DNA of 64,000 bases from Candidatus Desulfosporosinus nitrosoreducens (GCF_030954495.1 NZ_JAVHUW010000083.1:1-64000), one strand, 5' to 3'; shown: positions 34,118 to 43,806, numbered from the stretch's first letter. The notes: a model not told the origin generated them from the letters alone. Numbers and translations: made by a program.

Positions 34118-35149
34118 ATGATTATTGTGATAAAAAAAGGTGCTTTGCCGGAGCAGATTGATGAGGTTTCCACACGCTTAGTGGAGGAAGGGTTCAAAGT
34201 GCATCTTTCTCAAGGCGTGGAAAAAACTATTGTCGGCGCAGTTGGAGACCGGACTCGGATCAAGGCCCTTGATTTAGAAGCATTGCCCTGGGTAGAAAAA
34301 GTGGTGCCCATTCTGGCGCCCTATAAATTGGTTAGCCGTGAATTTCACCCGGCAGACAGCATTATTCAAGTTGGAGGGCAGGAAATCGGCGGTGACAGGG
34401 TTCATATGATGGCAGGCCCCTGTGCCGTGGAAAGTAAAGCCCAGATCCTGGAAACGGCTCATGCGGTACGTGAAGCCGGGGCGACATTTTTGCGCGGGGG
34501 AGCGTTCAAACCACGTACCTCCCCATATTCTTTTCAGGGCTTAGAGGAAGAGGGCTTGCGCTATCTGGCTGATGCCCGGGAAGAAACCGGACTTATGGTT
34601 GTCACGGAGGTTATCGACGCCCGGGATGTTTCCCTCGTAGCCCACTATGCGGATATTCTGCAAATCGGCGCCCGGAATATGCAGAACTTTATTCTGCTCA
34701 AAGAAGCGGCTAAGTCCGGAAAGCCCGTCCTTCTCAAACGCGGGCCCTCCGCGACCCTGGAAGAGTGGATGATGGCGGCGGAGTATATTATGGATGGCGG
34801 AAACTACCAAGTCATGTTTTGTGAACGGGGAATCCGCACCTTTGAAAGTTATACGCGCAACACCCTTGATTTAAGTATGGTGCCTGCCCTGCATGCTCTC
34901 TCGCACCTGCCGGTCATTGTTGACCCCAGCCACGGTACCGGCCGGTGGCAGTTGGTCCATCCCATGGCCAAAGCCGCCCTGGCGGCCGGAGCCGACGGCC
35001 TGATCGTCGAAGTTCATCCCCAGCCGGAAAAGGCCGTCTCAGATGGCAAGCAGTCATTGACACCTGAGAAGTTTAAGGTAATGATGGACGATCTGACAGG
35101 TTTAAGCCAAGCTCTGGGCCGTCCTTTTGGGGATGTGAGTTTGTGTTAG
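34118..35149 (+). CDS. aroF: DAHP synthase (type I-beta, with N-terminal regulatory domain)
   Basis: This 343-residue protein makes 3-deoxy-D-arabino-heptulosonate 7-phosphate from PEP and erythrose 4-phosphate, the first step of the shikimate pathway. An N-terminal ferredoxin-like domain (about 1-70) is the ACT-like regulatory part seen in Thermotoga-type enzymes. The barrel has MAGPCAVESKAQI near 90, GGAFKPRTSPYSFQG, FCERGIRTFE and IVDPSHGTGR, which contain the metal and PEP ligands. ATG 34118 follows GAAAGGGG. Its stop overlaps the tyrA start by 7 bp. Confidence 0.95.
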   Translation: MIIVIKKGALPEQIDEVSTRLVEEGFKVHLSQGVEKTIVGAVGDRTRIKALDLEALPWVEKVVPILAPYKLVSREFHPADSIIQVGGQEIGGDRVHMMAGPCAVESKAQILETAHAVREAGATFLRGGAFKPRTSPYSFQGLEEEGLRYLADAREETGLMVVTEVIDARDVSLVAHYADILQIGARNMQNFILLKEAAKSGKPVLLKRGPSATLEEWMMAAEYIMDGGNYQVMFCERGIRTFESYTRNTLDLSMVPALHALSHLPVIVDPSHGTGRWQLVHPMAKAALAAGADGLIVEVHPQPEKAVSDGKQSLTPEKFKVMMDDLTGLSQALGRPFGDVSLC

Positions 35150-36036
35150 AACATCCTGTTCAGAGTTTGACAGCGGGATGGTCAGGTCTTCGGGTGCCGA
35201 AGGCCTGCATCTTTGGTTTGGGGCTGATTGGCGGGTCTTGGGCAGGCGCCTTGCACCACCTCGGCTGGGAGGTTACAGCCATTGATCCCGATGAAGCGAG
35301 TCTTAGAGAAGGAATACGACGAGGCTGGATTCAGGAAGGCCGGCCGGATGTCCCGGATTCTTTAGATGTTGATCTTGTCATTTTAGCCTCTCCTCTGCAC
35401 GAATTAATCAAAGGTTTTGCCCCTTGGCTTAAGAGGCTTCCCCCAGGGGCCATCATCACGGATGTAGGAAGCATTAAGGCTGAAGTTTGTCGTCAATGGC
35501 AGGAAAACTGTTTAACCTCAGACGTTTATTTTGTTGGCGGCCATCCCATGTCAGGCTCGGAACAGTCAGGATTTTTAGCGGCGGATCAAAACCTTTTTCG
35601 CGGTTATCCCTATGTTCTGACCCCTGCGGCGGATTGTCCGGAATTGGTTATTCAAAAACTTGTTGAACTTCTGCAAAGCTTAGGGGCTATTGTCGAGTTC
35701 CGGGAACCTTTGGTTCACGACCGGGAGGTTGCTTTAGTTAGCCATATCCCCCATATCCTGGCGGTTACCTTATCTTTAGCCGCCCAGGATGCCTCGCAAA
35801 ACGGAGAATCCGTACTGTCTTTAGCCGGAAGGAGTTTCAGGGACCTGACCCGAATTGCCGACAGTTCGCCTGAGATGTGGAAAGAAATCATGGTCAGGAA
35901 TTCCGCGGCGATCCTCGAAGGACTGACAATGTGGGAGAAGAGAATTCAGGAGTTTCGAGAATATCTGGAAATTGGGGAGGGAGAAAAAATCGCCGAGGGA
36001 TTTAGAATAGCCCACTCGATTCGCGACGGTCTCTGA
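35143..36036 (+). CDS. tyrA: Prephenate dehydrogenase
   Basis: This 297-residue protein starts at GTG inside the aroF end. The NAD-binding Rossmann motif is IFGLGLIGGSWAGAL (about 23-37), followed by IDPDEAS. Other family segments are ITDVGSIKAEV, FVGGHPMSGSE (about 131-141) and HDREVALVSHIPHILA. It oxidatively decarboxylates prephenate to 4-hydroxyphenylpyruvate. It has no C-terminal ACT domain. It sits between aroF and aroA in the same operon. Confidence 0.93.
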   Translation: MLEHPVQSLTAGWSGLRVPKACIFGLGLIGGSWAGALHHLGWEVTAIDPDEASLREGIRRGWIQEGRPDVPDSLDVDLVILASPLHELIKGFAPWLKRLPPGAIITDVGSIKAEVCRQWQENCLTSDVYFVGGHPMSGSEQSGFLAADQNLFRGYPYVLTPAADCPELVIQKLVELLQSLGAIVEFREPLVHDREVALVSHIPHILAVTLSLAAQDASQNGESVLSLAGRSFRDLTRIADSSPEMWKEIMVRNSAAILEGLTMWEKRIQEFREYLEIGEGEKIAEGFRIAHSIRDGL

Positions 36037-36141
36037 TCAGGATAGTCGTTACCCTGTATTGCGCAGTTAAGATTTAAGCTGCACTTATTTTAACGGAATA
36101 GGGGATTTATGGTATGATACAAGGGATAAGGAGGAATGCCA

Positions 36142-37428
36142 ATGGAAGGCGTCTATATCAAGCCCGTAGCCGGCGTCAGGGGAGAAATCAGAGTTCCCGG
36201 AGATAAATCCATCTCTCACCGGGCCGCGCTTTTTGGGGGCATGGCTAAGGGAGAAACTCAGATTACGAACTTTCTCTTAGGTCAAGACTGTTTGAGCACG
36301 CTTCGCTGTTTACAACAGCTTGGGGTTGCCTGGGATCGGCAGGGGAATGAGGTTTGGCTGCAAGGGCAAGGGATGGGAGCTTGGCAGGAGCCGACGGATG
36401 TTTTAGATGCGGGGAATTCGGGGACGACCTTCAGGCTGATGCTTGGCGTGTTGGCGGGTTGTCCCTTTTCTGTTACTCTGAGCGGAGATGCCTCTTTGCG
36501 TTCCCGCCCCATGAAACGTGTCACTGATCCTTTAAAGCAAATGGGTGCTGCTATTCTGGGACGGTCGGGCGGTAACTTAGCGCCCATAACCATGTCAGGC
36601 GGGAAACTTCAAGGGAGAGCGTTTCGCACGGAAGTCGCTTCAGCGCAAGTAAAATCTGCGCTGCTTTTAGCAGGGTTGCGGGCGGAGGGAGAAACCAGTG
36701 TTCAGGAACCTGCTTTATCCCGGGATCACACTGAACGGATGCTCAAAGGGTTTGGCGTTGAGGTTCAGTGCGCTGAAACTTTCGTGAAAATTCAAGGGGG
36801 CGGGCAGCTCAGCGGGCAAAAAGTTTCCGTTCCCGGTGATATTTCTTCAGCCGCCTTTTTCCTCGTTTTGGGCAGCTTAGCGAAACGGGGTGAGATACTT
36901 TTGCCCGAGGTGGGAATTAACCCGACACGAACGGGGATTCTCGATGTTTTGCGGACTATGGGAGCGGATATCCAGCTTTTAGAGAGCTCTGAACTATGCG
37001 GTGAACCACGGGCAACGTTGCGAGTTCAGCCCTCTAAGCTAAAAGGTATTGAAATAAGCGGCGCAATGATCCCGCGTTTAATTGATGAAATTCCAATTTT
37101 AGCTTTGGCGGCAAGTTTTGCCGAAGGGGAAACCGTGATTCGGGACGCGGCGGAATTGCGGGTAAAAGAAACTGACCGCATTCGAACAGTGGCTGAAGGG
37201 TTAAAGGCTCTGGGAGCACAGGTTGAGGAACTTCCCGACGGACTGAGAATTTTCGGCCAACCAAGTTTGCAAGGCGGTAAGGCCAGCAGTTTCGGAGATC
37301 ATCGTTTAGCTATGACCTGGGCGGTCGCGGGTATGCTGTCGAAAGAAGGGGTCAGCGTGGAAAATATGTCTGCAGCGGATGTTTCCTATCCGGAATTCCT
37401 GGAGGTTATAAGGAAGGCAGCGGTATGA
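36142..37428 (+). CDS. aroA: 5-enolpyruvylshikimate 3-phosphate synthase
   Basis: This 428-residue protein catalyses the PEP-dependent sixth shikimate step. Conserved residues include VPGDKSISHRAALFGGMAKG (about 17-36), LDAGNSGTTFRLMLG (about 87-101), SLRSRPMKRV, and SFGDHRLAMTWAVAG near 385. ATG 36142 is 7 bases after AAGGAGG; an ATG at 36136 is too close. The stop overlaps the azlC start (ATGA). Confidence 0.95.
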   Translation: MEGVYIKPVAGVRGEIRVPGDKSISHRAALFGGMAKGETQITNFLLGQDCLSTLRCLQQLGVAWDRQGNEVWLQGQGMGAWQEPTDVLDAGNSGTTFRLMLGVLAGCPFSVTLSGDASLRSRPMKRVTDPLKQMGAAILGRSGGNLAPITMSGGKLQGRAFRTEVASAQVKSALLLAGLRAEGETSVQEPALSRDHTERMLKGFGVEVQCAETFVKIQGGGQLSGQKVSVPGDISSAAFFLVLGSLAKRGEILLPEVGINPTRTGILDVLRTMGADIQLLESSELCGEPRATLRVQPSKLKGIEISGAMIPRLIDEIPILALAASFAEGETVIRDAAELRVKETDRIRTVAEGLKALGAQVEELPDGLRIFGQPSLQGGKASSFGDHRLAMTWAVAGMLSKEGVSVENMSAADVSYPEFLEVIRKAAV

Positions 37429-38138
37429 GCATTGCGAATCGAGCAGATAGCGATCCCAACAAAGGTTTTGCCTATGGGCTGCGCCAATCCTTGAGTATCG
37501 CAATCGGCTATGCTCCGGTTGCAGTGACCTTTGGCATCCTGGCAACTCAATTTGGCATCAGCGTTTGGCAAGCAGGACTGATGTCCTGTTTCGTATTTGC
37601 CGGCGCCTCCCAGTTTATTGCTATTGAAATGATTCACCAAGGGGCAACCGCTTGGATGATAGGCCTGACAACCTTAATCGTGAATATCCGTCACGTTCTC
37701 ATGAGTTTATCGGTTGTGCATTTTTTCCCGGAAAGAAGTCTTCCTTGGTCCTTAGGGCTGGCCCAAGGATTGACCGATGAAACCTTTGTCCTTAATTCCA
37801 GGGTTCTCAAAGAAGTGGTTGGAGAAGAACAGCGGCGCCGGATTATGTTGGGCATTAATTCGGGTGCCTTTGCTTCCTGGGTTATTTTTACAATCTTAGG
37901 CGGTCTGATCGGGAAGTGGCTGCCCGTTCAATTTTCCGGTTTTCAATTTGCCCTTCTGGGGCTCTTTATTATCCTGACCGCTTCCTCCTTGTCGAAAAAA
38001 AATCTCATGACCTATCTGCTCGCAGGTTTTTTAGCGCTTGTTTTCAAATTGCTCCTGCCGGGAAAAATCTATCTTATCCTGAGTGTAGCCCTTGCGGCTG
38101 GGATTGGGGCTTTATGGGAAGGGCGAAAGGATACATAA
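37425..38138 (+). CDS. azlC: Branched-chain amino-acid exporter subunit AzlC
   Basis: This 237-residue protein has about seven helices and family segments AIGYAPVAVTFGILATQFGI and ASQFIAIEMIHQGATAW, then NIRHVLMSLSV and GLTDETFV. AzlC with AzlD forms an export system for branched-chain amino acids and analogues. Its start overlaps the end of aroA, so its expression follows the aromatic operon. Confidence 0.92.
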   Translation: MSIANRADSDPNKGFAYGLRQSLSIAIGYAPVAVTFGILATQFGISVWQAGLMSCFVFAGASQFIAIEMIHQGATAWMIGLTTLIVNIRHVLMSLSVVHFFPERSLPWSLGLAQGLTDETFVLNSRVLKEVVGEEQRRRIMLGINSGAFASWVIFTILGGLIGKWLPVQFSGFQFALLGLFIILTASSLSKKNLMTYLLAGFLALVFKLLLPGKIYLILSVALAAGIGALWEGRKDT

Positions 38139-38184
38139 AGAATTATGAGTGAGGAATTTTCTATTTAGGCGGGAGAGGAGAATT

Positions 38185-38514
38185 ATGTCCATTCAGTTCG
38201 TTGCCACCATTCTTTTAATGACATTAGTCACATATGGCTCGCGGGTTTTACCGTTTCTGTTATTTAAGGGCAAGAATGTGCAAGGTTTTGCCCGAAACTT
38301 TATTGAGCTTGTTCCAATCGCCTTGCTGGCAGCTTTAGTTATCCCGGAGTTAGTAACTCCAGGTGGATCGATTATGCTTAGCCGCAATCCCTATTTATGG
38401 ACAGGAATTTTAACCTTCCTGTTTGCCCGCCGGGTTCCCAATCTTTTTCTGGGAATTCTCTTTGGCATGATTGTTTTTTGGGGAATGGATAAGCTATTGC
38501 TTTTAATACATTAA
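38185..38514 (+). CDS. azlD: Branched-chain amino-acid exporter subunit AzlD
   Basis: This 109-residue protein has four helices and the family pattern TLVTYGSRVLPFLLFKGK and ELVPIALLAALVIPEL. It pairs with AzlC. ATG 38185 follows GAGAGGAGAA; an in-frame ATG at 38149 lacks a ribosome binding site. A terminator follows. Confidence 0.92.
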   Translation: MSIQFVATILLMTLVTYGSRVLPFLLFKGKNVQGFARNFIELVPIALLAALVIPELVTPGGSIMLSRNPYLWTGILTFLFARRVPNLFLGILFGMIVFWGMDKLLLLIH

Positions 38515-38567
38515 ACAAAATCAGAACAATGATGGAGTTGTAATGAAAAAGAAAAACACTACCTAAG

Positions 38568-38602
38568 AAAACCGCTGTAAATCGTCAGATTCAGCGGTTT
38601 TT
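38568..38602 (+). terminator. Terminator of the aro-azl operon
   Basis: AAAACCGCTG (38568-38577) pairs perfectly with CAGCGGTTTT (38592-38601) and is followed by T residues. Confidence 0.9.
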
Positions 38603-38620
38603 CGCTGTATCAGGAGGAAA

Positions 38621-38833
38621 ATGAAGCAGTTAGTCCCCAACGGGGCGAATGCCGCCCTAAAAGAAGATGCACAGTATCCGGCAAGCGGCAGCACATCGGT
38701 TGCTGGAAAGCACACTTGGTTTATAATAAATTGTCTGGTAACAAGAAAACTTATTGTTCCGGACGTAGTAAAGGCATTATTAATAGAGTATAATGTATAC
38801 AATATACTAGTTAAAATATTTGGATTATTGTGA
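38621..38833 (+). CDS. Small uncharacterised ORF (70 aa)
   Basis: A 70-codon frame starts at ATG with CAGGAGGAAA upstream, a strong ribosome binding site just after the terminator. The product begins MKQLVPNGANAALKEDAQYP and ends in a hydrophobic patch. I recognise no family, and its codon pattern is not strongly protein-like. It may be a small protein or chance. The rest of 38834-38952 is AT-rich and probably holds the gdhA promoter. Confidence 0.3.
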   Translation: MKQLVPNGANAALKEDAQYPASGSTSVAGKHTWFIINCLVTRKLIVPDVVKALLIEYNVYNILVKIFGLL

Positions 38834-38952
38834 ACCGGCCTAAATATACTTATTGCCTAATTATAGGAGGGCAGACATTGCGACAGAAAAAGCAGAAAGG
38901 TTGAAAGTACAAGCATTGGTGATGGGGTCATAAAAGTTAAGGAGATGTTTTA

Positions 38953-40290
38953 ATGTCGTACGTACAAGAAGTATTCGAAACTGTCAAAAGGCGTAACCCA
39001 GGGGAACTTGAGTTCCACCAAGCCGTGGCCGAAGTTTTGGAGTCATTGGAGCCGGTCATTGATAAACATCCGGAATATCGTGAGTTCCGCTTGTTGGATC
39101 GGATCGTTGAACCGGAAAGGCAGATAATTTTTCGAGTTCCCTGGGAAGATGATCTCGGCAATATTCATGTTAACCGGGGATTCAGGGTTCAGTTTAACAG
39201 CGCAATCGGGCCTTATAAAGGCGGGCTGAGATTTCACCCTTCCGTTAATTTGGGAATTATCAAATTTTTGGGGTTTGAGCAGATTTTCAAGAATTCTTTG
39301 ACGGGTTTGCCCATTGGCGGGGGCAAGGGTGGTTCGGACTTTGATCCTAAAGGTAAATCCGATAGGGAGATCATGCGCTTTTGTCAGAGCTTCATGAGTG
39401 AATTGGCTCAGCATATTGGTCCGGATGTTGACGTACCGGCCGGAGATATTGGGGTGGGCGGACGAGAAATCGGTTTCTTGTACGGTCAGTATAAGCGGCT
39501 TAAGAATGCCACCGAAGCGGGAGTCTTGACCGGAAAGGGAATTCCTTTCGGCGGCTCACTTGCGCGGACTGAAGCGACCGGATATGGAACGGTTTATTTT
39601 TTAAACGAGATGTTGACAGACAAAGGTCTGGAGTTGAAAGGAAAAACTGTCGTTATATCCGGCTCAGGCAATGTATCCTTGTATGCCTGTAAAAAATGCC
39701 AGGAATATGGGGCTAAAGTAGTTGCCATGTCCGATTCCAACGGTTATATCTATGACAAAAACGGGATTGACTTAAACTTGATGATACGGCTGAAGGAAAT
39801 AGAGCGCAAAAGAATTAAAGAATACAAGAACTACCATCCGGAGGCTGAGTATAGTGAAAACTGCAGGGCTATCTGGTCTGTTAAGTGTGATTTGGCACTG
39901 CCCTGTGCTACCCAAAATGAACTGAATGAGCAAGAAGCGGCGGTCCTCATTGAAAATGGGGTGATTGCAGTAGCCGAGGGTGCCAATATGCCTTCTACGG
40001 CCGAAGCCGCAAAATTATTTCAAGCGCACAAGGTCATGTTCGGTCCCGCCAAGGCGGCTAATGCAGGAGGAGTTGCGACCTCAGCCTTGGAGATGTCGCA
40101 AAATAGCATGAGATACTCTTGGACCTTTGCGGAAGTCGATCAAAAGCTTCATCAGATCATGGCCAATATCTATACAATGAGCAAAAATGCTGCCCAAGAA
40201 TTTGGCCTGGAAGGCAATCTGATTGCCGGTGCCAATATAGCCGGTTTCCAGAAAGTTGCCGCGGCGATGATGGCTCTGGGTATTTATTAG
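38953..40290 (+). CDS. gdhA: NADP-type glutamate dehydrogenase
   Basis: This 445-residue protein has the usual length of hexameric GDH. Substrate-site segments are KGGLRFHPSVNLGIIKFLGF and GLPIGGGKGGSDFDPKGKSD (Lys near 125-128), and PAGDIGVGGREIGFLYGQYK. The nucleotide domain has VVISGSGNVSLYACKK near 233. It interconverts 2-oxoglutarate plus ammonium and glutamate; the family form is most like the NADP(H) assimilatory enzymes. Upstream GGAGATG-type spacing supports ATG 38953. It is followed by a terminator and a structured element. Confidence 0.95.
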   Translation: MSYVQEVFETVKRRNPGELEFHQAVAEVLESLEPVIDKHPEYREFRLLDRIVEPERQIIFRVPWEDDLGNIHVNRGFRVQFNSAIGPYKGGLRFHPSVNLGIIKFLGFEQIFKNSLTGLPIGGGKGGSDFDPKGKSDREIMRFCQSFMSELAQHIGPDVDVPAGDIGVGGREIGFLYGQYKRLKNATEAGVLTGKGIPFGGSLARTEATGYGTVYFLNEMLTDKGLELKGKTVVISGSGNVSLYACKKCQEYGAKVVAMSDSNGYIYDKNGIDLNLMIRLKEIERKRIKEYKNYHPEAEYSENCRAIWSVKCDLALPCATQNELNEQEAAVLIENGVIAVAEGANMPSTAEAAKLFQAHKVMFGPAKAANAGGVATSALEMSQNSMRYSWTFAEVDQKLHQIMANIYTMSKNAAQEFGLEGNLIAGANIAGFQKVAAAMMALGIY

Positions 40291-40399
40291 ACCTTGGTTT
40301 GAAGGTAGCGGCATATGGTCTCAGTAAGGTCGGTGCAGTCAAAGACAGATTAAGTCGTTATGTCGTTATATAGAATAAGACGTTATAAGGAATGGAAAA

Positions 40400-40428
40400 G
40401 GGGCTGTCTTTAAATTGATAGCCCCGCT
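40400..40428 (+). terminator. Terminator of gdhA
   Basis: GGGGCTGTC (40400-40408) pairs with GATAGCCCC (40417-40425) with a GU-type mismatch and is followed by GCTTTG; the T-run is short. Confidence 0.75.
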
Positions 40429-40457
40429 TTGACTTATAAAATAGATCCTTTGGGTCG

Positions 40458-40636
40458 GGCAGCATCACCCACATCGCTCACTCAACATTCCGTGGCTCGC
40501 CCACTCGCTTGCGAGGGAGCTCCGCCAAACCTCAGGGTAATACCTGAGGTGAACCAATGGCTCCGCTTCCCCTCGCAACCTTGTGAGCTTTACCGCCTCT
40601 CCATGAAATGAGTTCACTTTTGTGGGCGATGCTGCC
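40458..40636. repeat. Nested inverted-repeat element
   Basis: Outer arms GGCAGCATCACCCAC (40458-40472) and GTGGGCGATGCTGCC (40622-40636) pair with one mismatch and enclose 149 bp. Inside, GCGAGGG (40511-40517) pairs with CCTCGC (40571-40576), and CCTCAGG (40530-40536) pairs with CCTGAGG (40543-40549). No coding frame, tRNA or T-box is seen. It looks like a short mobile repeat (MITE-like) or a structured RNA. The rest of the gap to 40794 has only the ribosome binding site GGGGGAGGA of the next gene. Confidence 0.55.
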
Positions 40637-40793
40637 TTCCTTATGGGTCTTTAGATTTTGGGGAAGAAAATAAACTTCGTTAATACTATCTGACTGCAGA
40701 TCAGGGCAATTAGGCAGTCGCTTGCGCCAGAGGCTGCAAGAATGCTAATTCGTGCGAAGACAGTGTCGAGTGTAACTCTCGGGGGAGGATTAT

Positions 40794-43748
40794 ATGGAGA
40801 CTTCGAATTTTCACAAAGCCCAATTCTCAGGCTTTCATGACTTGATGAAATTTCGTGTCAGGGAGATATTGCTGGTTTCCAGCCCCTATGACGCCTTTGT
40901 ACTTGAGGAAGACGGCCGTTTATCCGAGAAAATTTTTGGGGAATACTTGGATATGAATCTTCAATTCGTCCCTCGTATCCACAGAGTTTCTTCGGCAGAG
41001 GAAGCATTTTCCGCAATGAGGGAAAGGACCTATGATTTAATTATTACTATGGCGAGAATTCGCGATATGAATCCTCAGGAATTTGGCAAACGAATTAAAG
41101 AAACTTACCCGGGGAAACCCGTTGTCATGCTTACTTACGATACTCTGAATAACGACTTGATTAAACAAATACGGGAAAGCAAAGCTATCGACAAGATATT
41201 CTACTGGTCCGGAAACAGTAAAATTCTTTTAGCTATCGTTAAGTATGTGGAAGATCTGGGAAATTTGGAGTCTGATTGCCGGGAGGGTGTTCAAGCCATT
41301 TTGGTGGTTGAAGATTCGATTTGGGCGTATTCTCAGTTTCTGCCTATTATCTATACGGAAATCATGAAACAGACAAGCTACCTCATTTCGAAGGGTATCA
41401 ATAATCTGCATCGCTTATTGAGGATGCGGGCCCGGCCTAAAATATTACTGGCAGAGACGTATGAGGAGGCTGTGGAGATTTTTGAAAAATACCGACACAA
41501 TTTGCTGGGCGTAATATCGGATATGGGCTATCCGAAAGACGGGCAGCTCAATGCGCTGGCAGGCCTGCTTCTGGCGAAAAAAATCAAGGAGGAAATTCCC
41601 TACCTGCCCTATCTGATCCAATCCAATGAACCTGAGGCTGAAGAAAGGATGCAGGAGATCGGGATCAATTTTCTCAATAAAAACTCGCCCAATATGCTTT
41701 TAGACCTGAGTACTTATATTATGGAGAACTATGGTTTTGGTGATTTCATCTTTAGAAATCAGGATGGAAGTATCATTGCCAGGGCATCTATTATTGATGA
41801 ATTTGAGAAAACTCTGCGTGTCTTACCTGAAGAAAGCTTGATATATCATGCCAGCCGTTATGATTTTTCCAAATGGTTTAAGGCGCGAACAGAATTTGAA
41901 TGCGCGGAACAAATCAGACGTGTGGATGTTTCCGATTTCCATAGCCCACAGGAGTTGAGGGATTATATCCTGCAAGTTATTCAAATGTATTTTAAGAGTA
42001 TCCAGGAAGGTGTCATCACGGATTTCGGACAAACAAAAATAGATATGGACAATTCTTTGCAAAAATTGGGCAGCGGCTCTCTGGGCGGAAAAGGCAGGGG
42101 AATTGCCTTCTTTAACTCTCTGCTCTCTCAGACTGAAGTCTTTAAGAAATATAACAACATCAGGATCAAAACCCCCCAATCCTTTGTCATTTGCAGTGAG
42201 GTATTTGAGGAATTTCTGGAAAGAAACTCGTTGCAGGAAATGGCCATAGTTACAGAAGAGGAAGAAGCGATTGCTCAGAGGTTCCTGGACTCCGAACTCC
42301 CTCCCAAAATCAAAGATGAACTTCGTATCTTGATTAATAAAATAAACTATCCTTTAGCCGTGCGCTCATCAAGTATTCTGGAAGACTCTCAGATGATGCC
42401 TTTTGCCGGAATTTACAGCACTTATATGCTGCCCAATAACCATCAAGACCCCGAAATCCGCTTAAAGCAGCTCCTTGATGCCGTAAAGCTTGTGTACGCT
42501 TGCGTTTTTTATCAGTCTCCCAAGCGCTATGTTAAAAATGCGGATTTGCGCATCGAAGAGGAGAAAATGGCGATTTTGATTCAGCAGCTTGTCGGAGAAG
42601 CGCATGGAGAGATTTTTTACCCGGTAATATCCGGGGTAGCCCAATCCTATAACTTTTACCCGATCTCTTATATGCAGCCTGAACAGGGAATTGTCAGTTT
42701 GGCTTTAGGTTTTGGCAAGGCAGTGGTTGACGGCGAGCAAGTATACCGCTTTTCCCCGGCATATCCCAAGATGAATCCCGATTTAGCATCTGCGGACGAT
42801 TTTTTGAAAAAGTCGCAGAATCAGTTTTATGGTTTACAGTTAGCGGATCACTCGCTCGGAATTTCCCAGGATACAGCTGGCACTTTGGGCTTATATCCTT
42901 TAGAGCGGGCGGAAAAAGATGGCACTTTGGGCTTTGTTGGCAGCACGTATTCCAGGGAAAATGGCACCATTCTGGACACTCTGCAAATTTCCGGCCCCCG
43001 AGTTGTCTCCTTTGCTCCGGTTTTAAAATTTGGCCTTTTTCCGCTGACCAATATTATCAAGGATCTGTTCGTTCTTGGCAAAAATGCCTTCAGTTCGGAT
43101 ATTGAAATTGAGTTTGCCATCAATATTCCGGTCAATCGCCAAAAGGAGATCGAATTTTATTTTCTCCAAATTCGGCCGTTGGTTTCCGGGAGGGAATTGC
43201 AAGACGTTAAGGTTCATGATTATCCACGCCAAGAAGTCATGTGCCAAAGCAGTCATGCCATTGGTAATGGAATTTTCGAGCCTATTTACGATATTATTTT
43301 CGTTGACCCGGACACCTTTGACCGCAGTAAAACGCGCATTATTGGTCAGGAAATTGGTGAATTGAATCAATTGCTGCATAATGAAACCCGCAACTGCCTT
43401 CTCTTGGGATTCGGGCGTCTGGGGTCCTCAGATCCCTGGCTGGGAATCCCTCTGACCTGGTCACAGATGTCCCAGGCGAAAGTGGTGGTTGAAGCATATC
43501 GAGAGACCCTTCAGGTAGAACCTTCCCTCGGCAGTCATTTTCATCACAACCTCATGTCGTTGCGAATGGGTTACTTTCATGTAGGGAAGGAGAATGAGTC
43601 CGAATTTATTGACTGGGCCTGGCTCAAGGAAGCGCCGGTTCTCAAGCAGACCGAATATGTCAGGCTGGTTCGCTTGGGAAAACCGTTGTCTGTGAAAATT
43701 GACGGCCGAAGCTGCCATGGAGTCATTCTCAAACCCAGTGAACACTGA
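40794..43748 (+). CDS. Receiver-PPDK_N (ATP-grasp) fusion protein
   Basis: This 984-residue protein has an unusual layout. Residues about 22-140 resemble a response-regulator domain but carry Met where the phospho-Asp should be (LIITMARIRD). Residues about 165-310 form a second, intact-looking receiver (LVVEDS; VISDMGYPKDG with the Asp; NKNSP with the Lys). After a linker comes the PEP-synthase/PPDK ATP-grasp domain (about 425-830): GGKGRGIAF, AVRSSSILEDSQMMPFAGIY and FYFLQIRPLVSG. The phosphohistidine swivel and PEP-binding barrel of true PEP synthase are absent. Its target is unknown; a phosphotransfer or signalling role is likely. It follows gdhA. Confidence 0.8.
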   Translation: METSNFHKAQFSGFHDLMKFRVREILLVSSPYDAFVLEEDGRLSEKIFGEYLDMNLQFVPRIHRVSSAEEAFSAMRERTYDLIITMARIRDMNPQEFGKRIKETYPGKPVVMLTYDTLNNDLIKQIRESKAIDKIFYWSGNSKILLAIVKYVEDLGNLESDCREGVQAILVVEDSIWAYSQFLPIIYTEIMKQTSYLISKGINNLHRLLRMRARPKILLAETYEEAVEIFEKYRHNLLGVISDMGYPKDGQLNALAGLLLAKKIKEEIPYLPYLIQSNEPEAEERMQEIGINFLNKNSPNMLLDLSTYIMENYGFGDFIFRNQDGSIIARASIIDEFEKTLRVLPEESLIYHASRYDFSKWFKARTEFECAEQIRRVDVSDFHSPQELRDYILQVIQMYFKSIQEGVITDFGQTKIDMDNSLQKLGSGSLGGKGRGIAFFNSLLSQTEVFKKYNNIRIKTPQSFVICSEVFEEFLERNSLQEMAIVTEEEEAIAQRFLDSELPPKIKDELRILINKINYPLAVRSSSILEDSQMMPFAGIYSTYMLPNNHQDPEIRLKQLLDAVKLVYACVFYQSPKRYVKNADLRIEEEKMAILIQQLVGEAHGEIFYPVISGVAQSYNFYPISYMQPEQGIVSLALGFGKAVVDGEQVYRFSPAYPKMNPDLASADDFLKKSQNQFYGLQLADHSLGISQDTAGTLGLYPLERAEKDGTLGFVGSTYSRENGTILDTLQISGPRVVSFAPVLKFGLFPLTNIIKDLFVLGKNAFSSDIEIEFAINIPVNRQKEIEFYFLQIRPLVSGRELQDVKVHDYPRQEVMCQSSHAIGNGIFEPIYDIIFVDPDTFDRSKTRIIGQEIGELNQLLHNETRNCLLLGFGRLGSSDPWLGIPLTWSQMSQAKVVVEAYRETLQVEPSLGSHFHHNLMSLRMGYFHVGKENESEFIDWAWLKEAPVLKQTEYVRLVRLGKPLSVKIDGRSCHGVILKPSEH

Positions 43749-43806
43749 TATTCTATCTCTTATATCTCGCAAGATATACTTTCTCTACCGCTAAGGGATC
43801 GATAAA

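Noticed and set aside
40440..40640. tRNA or rRNA fragment
   Set aside because: The nested stems do not give a cloverleaf and no conserved tRNA loop sequences were found.
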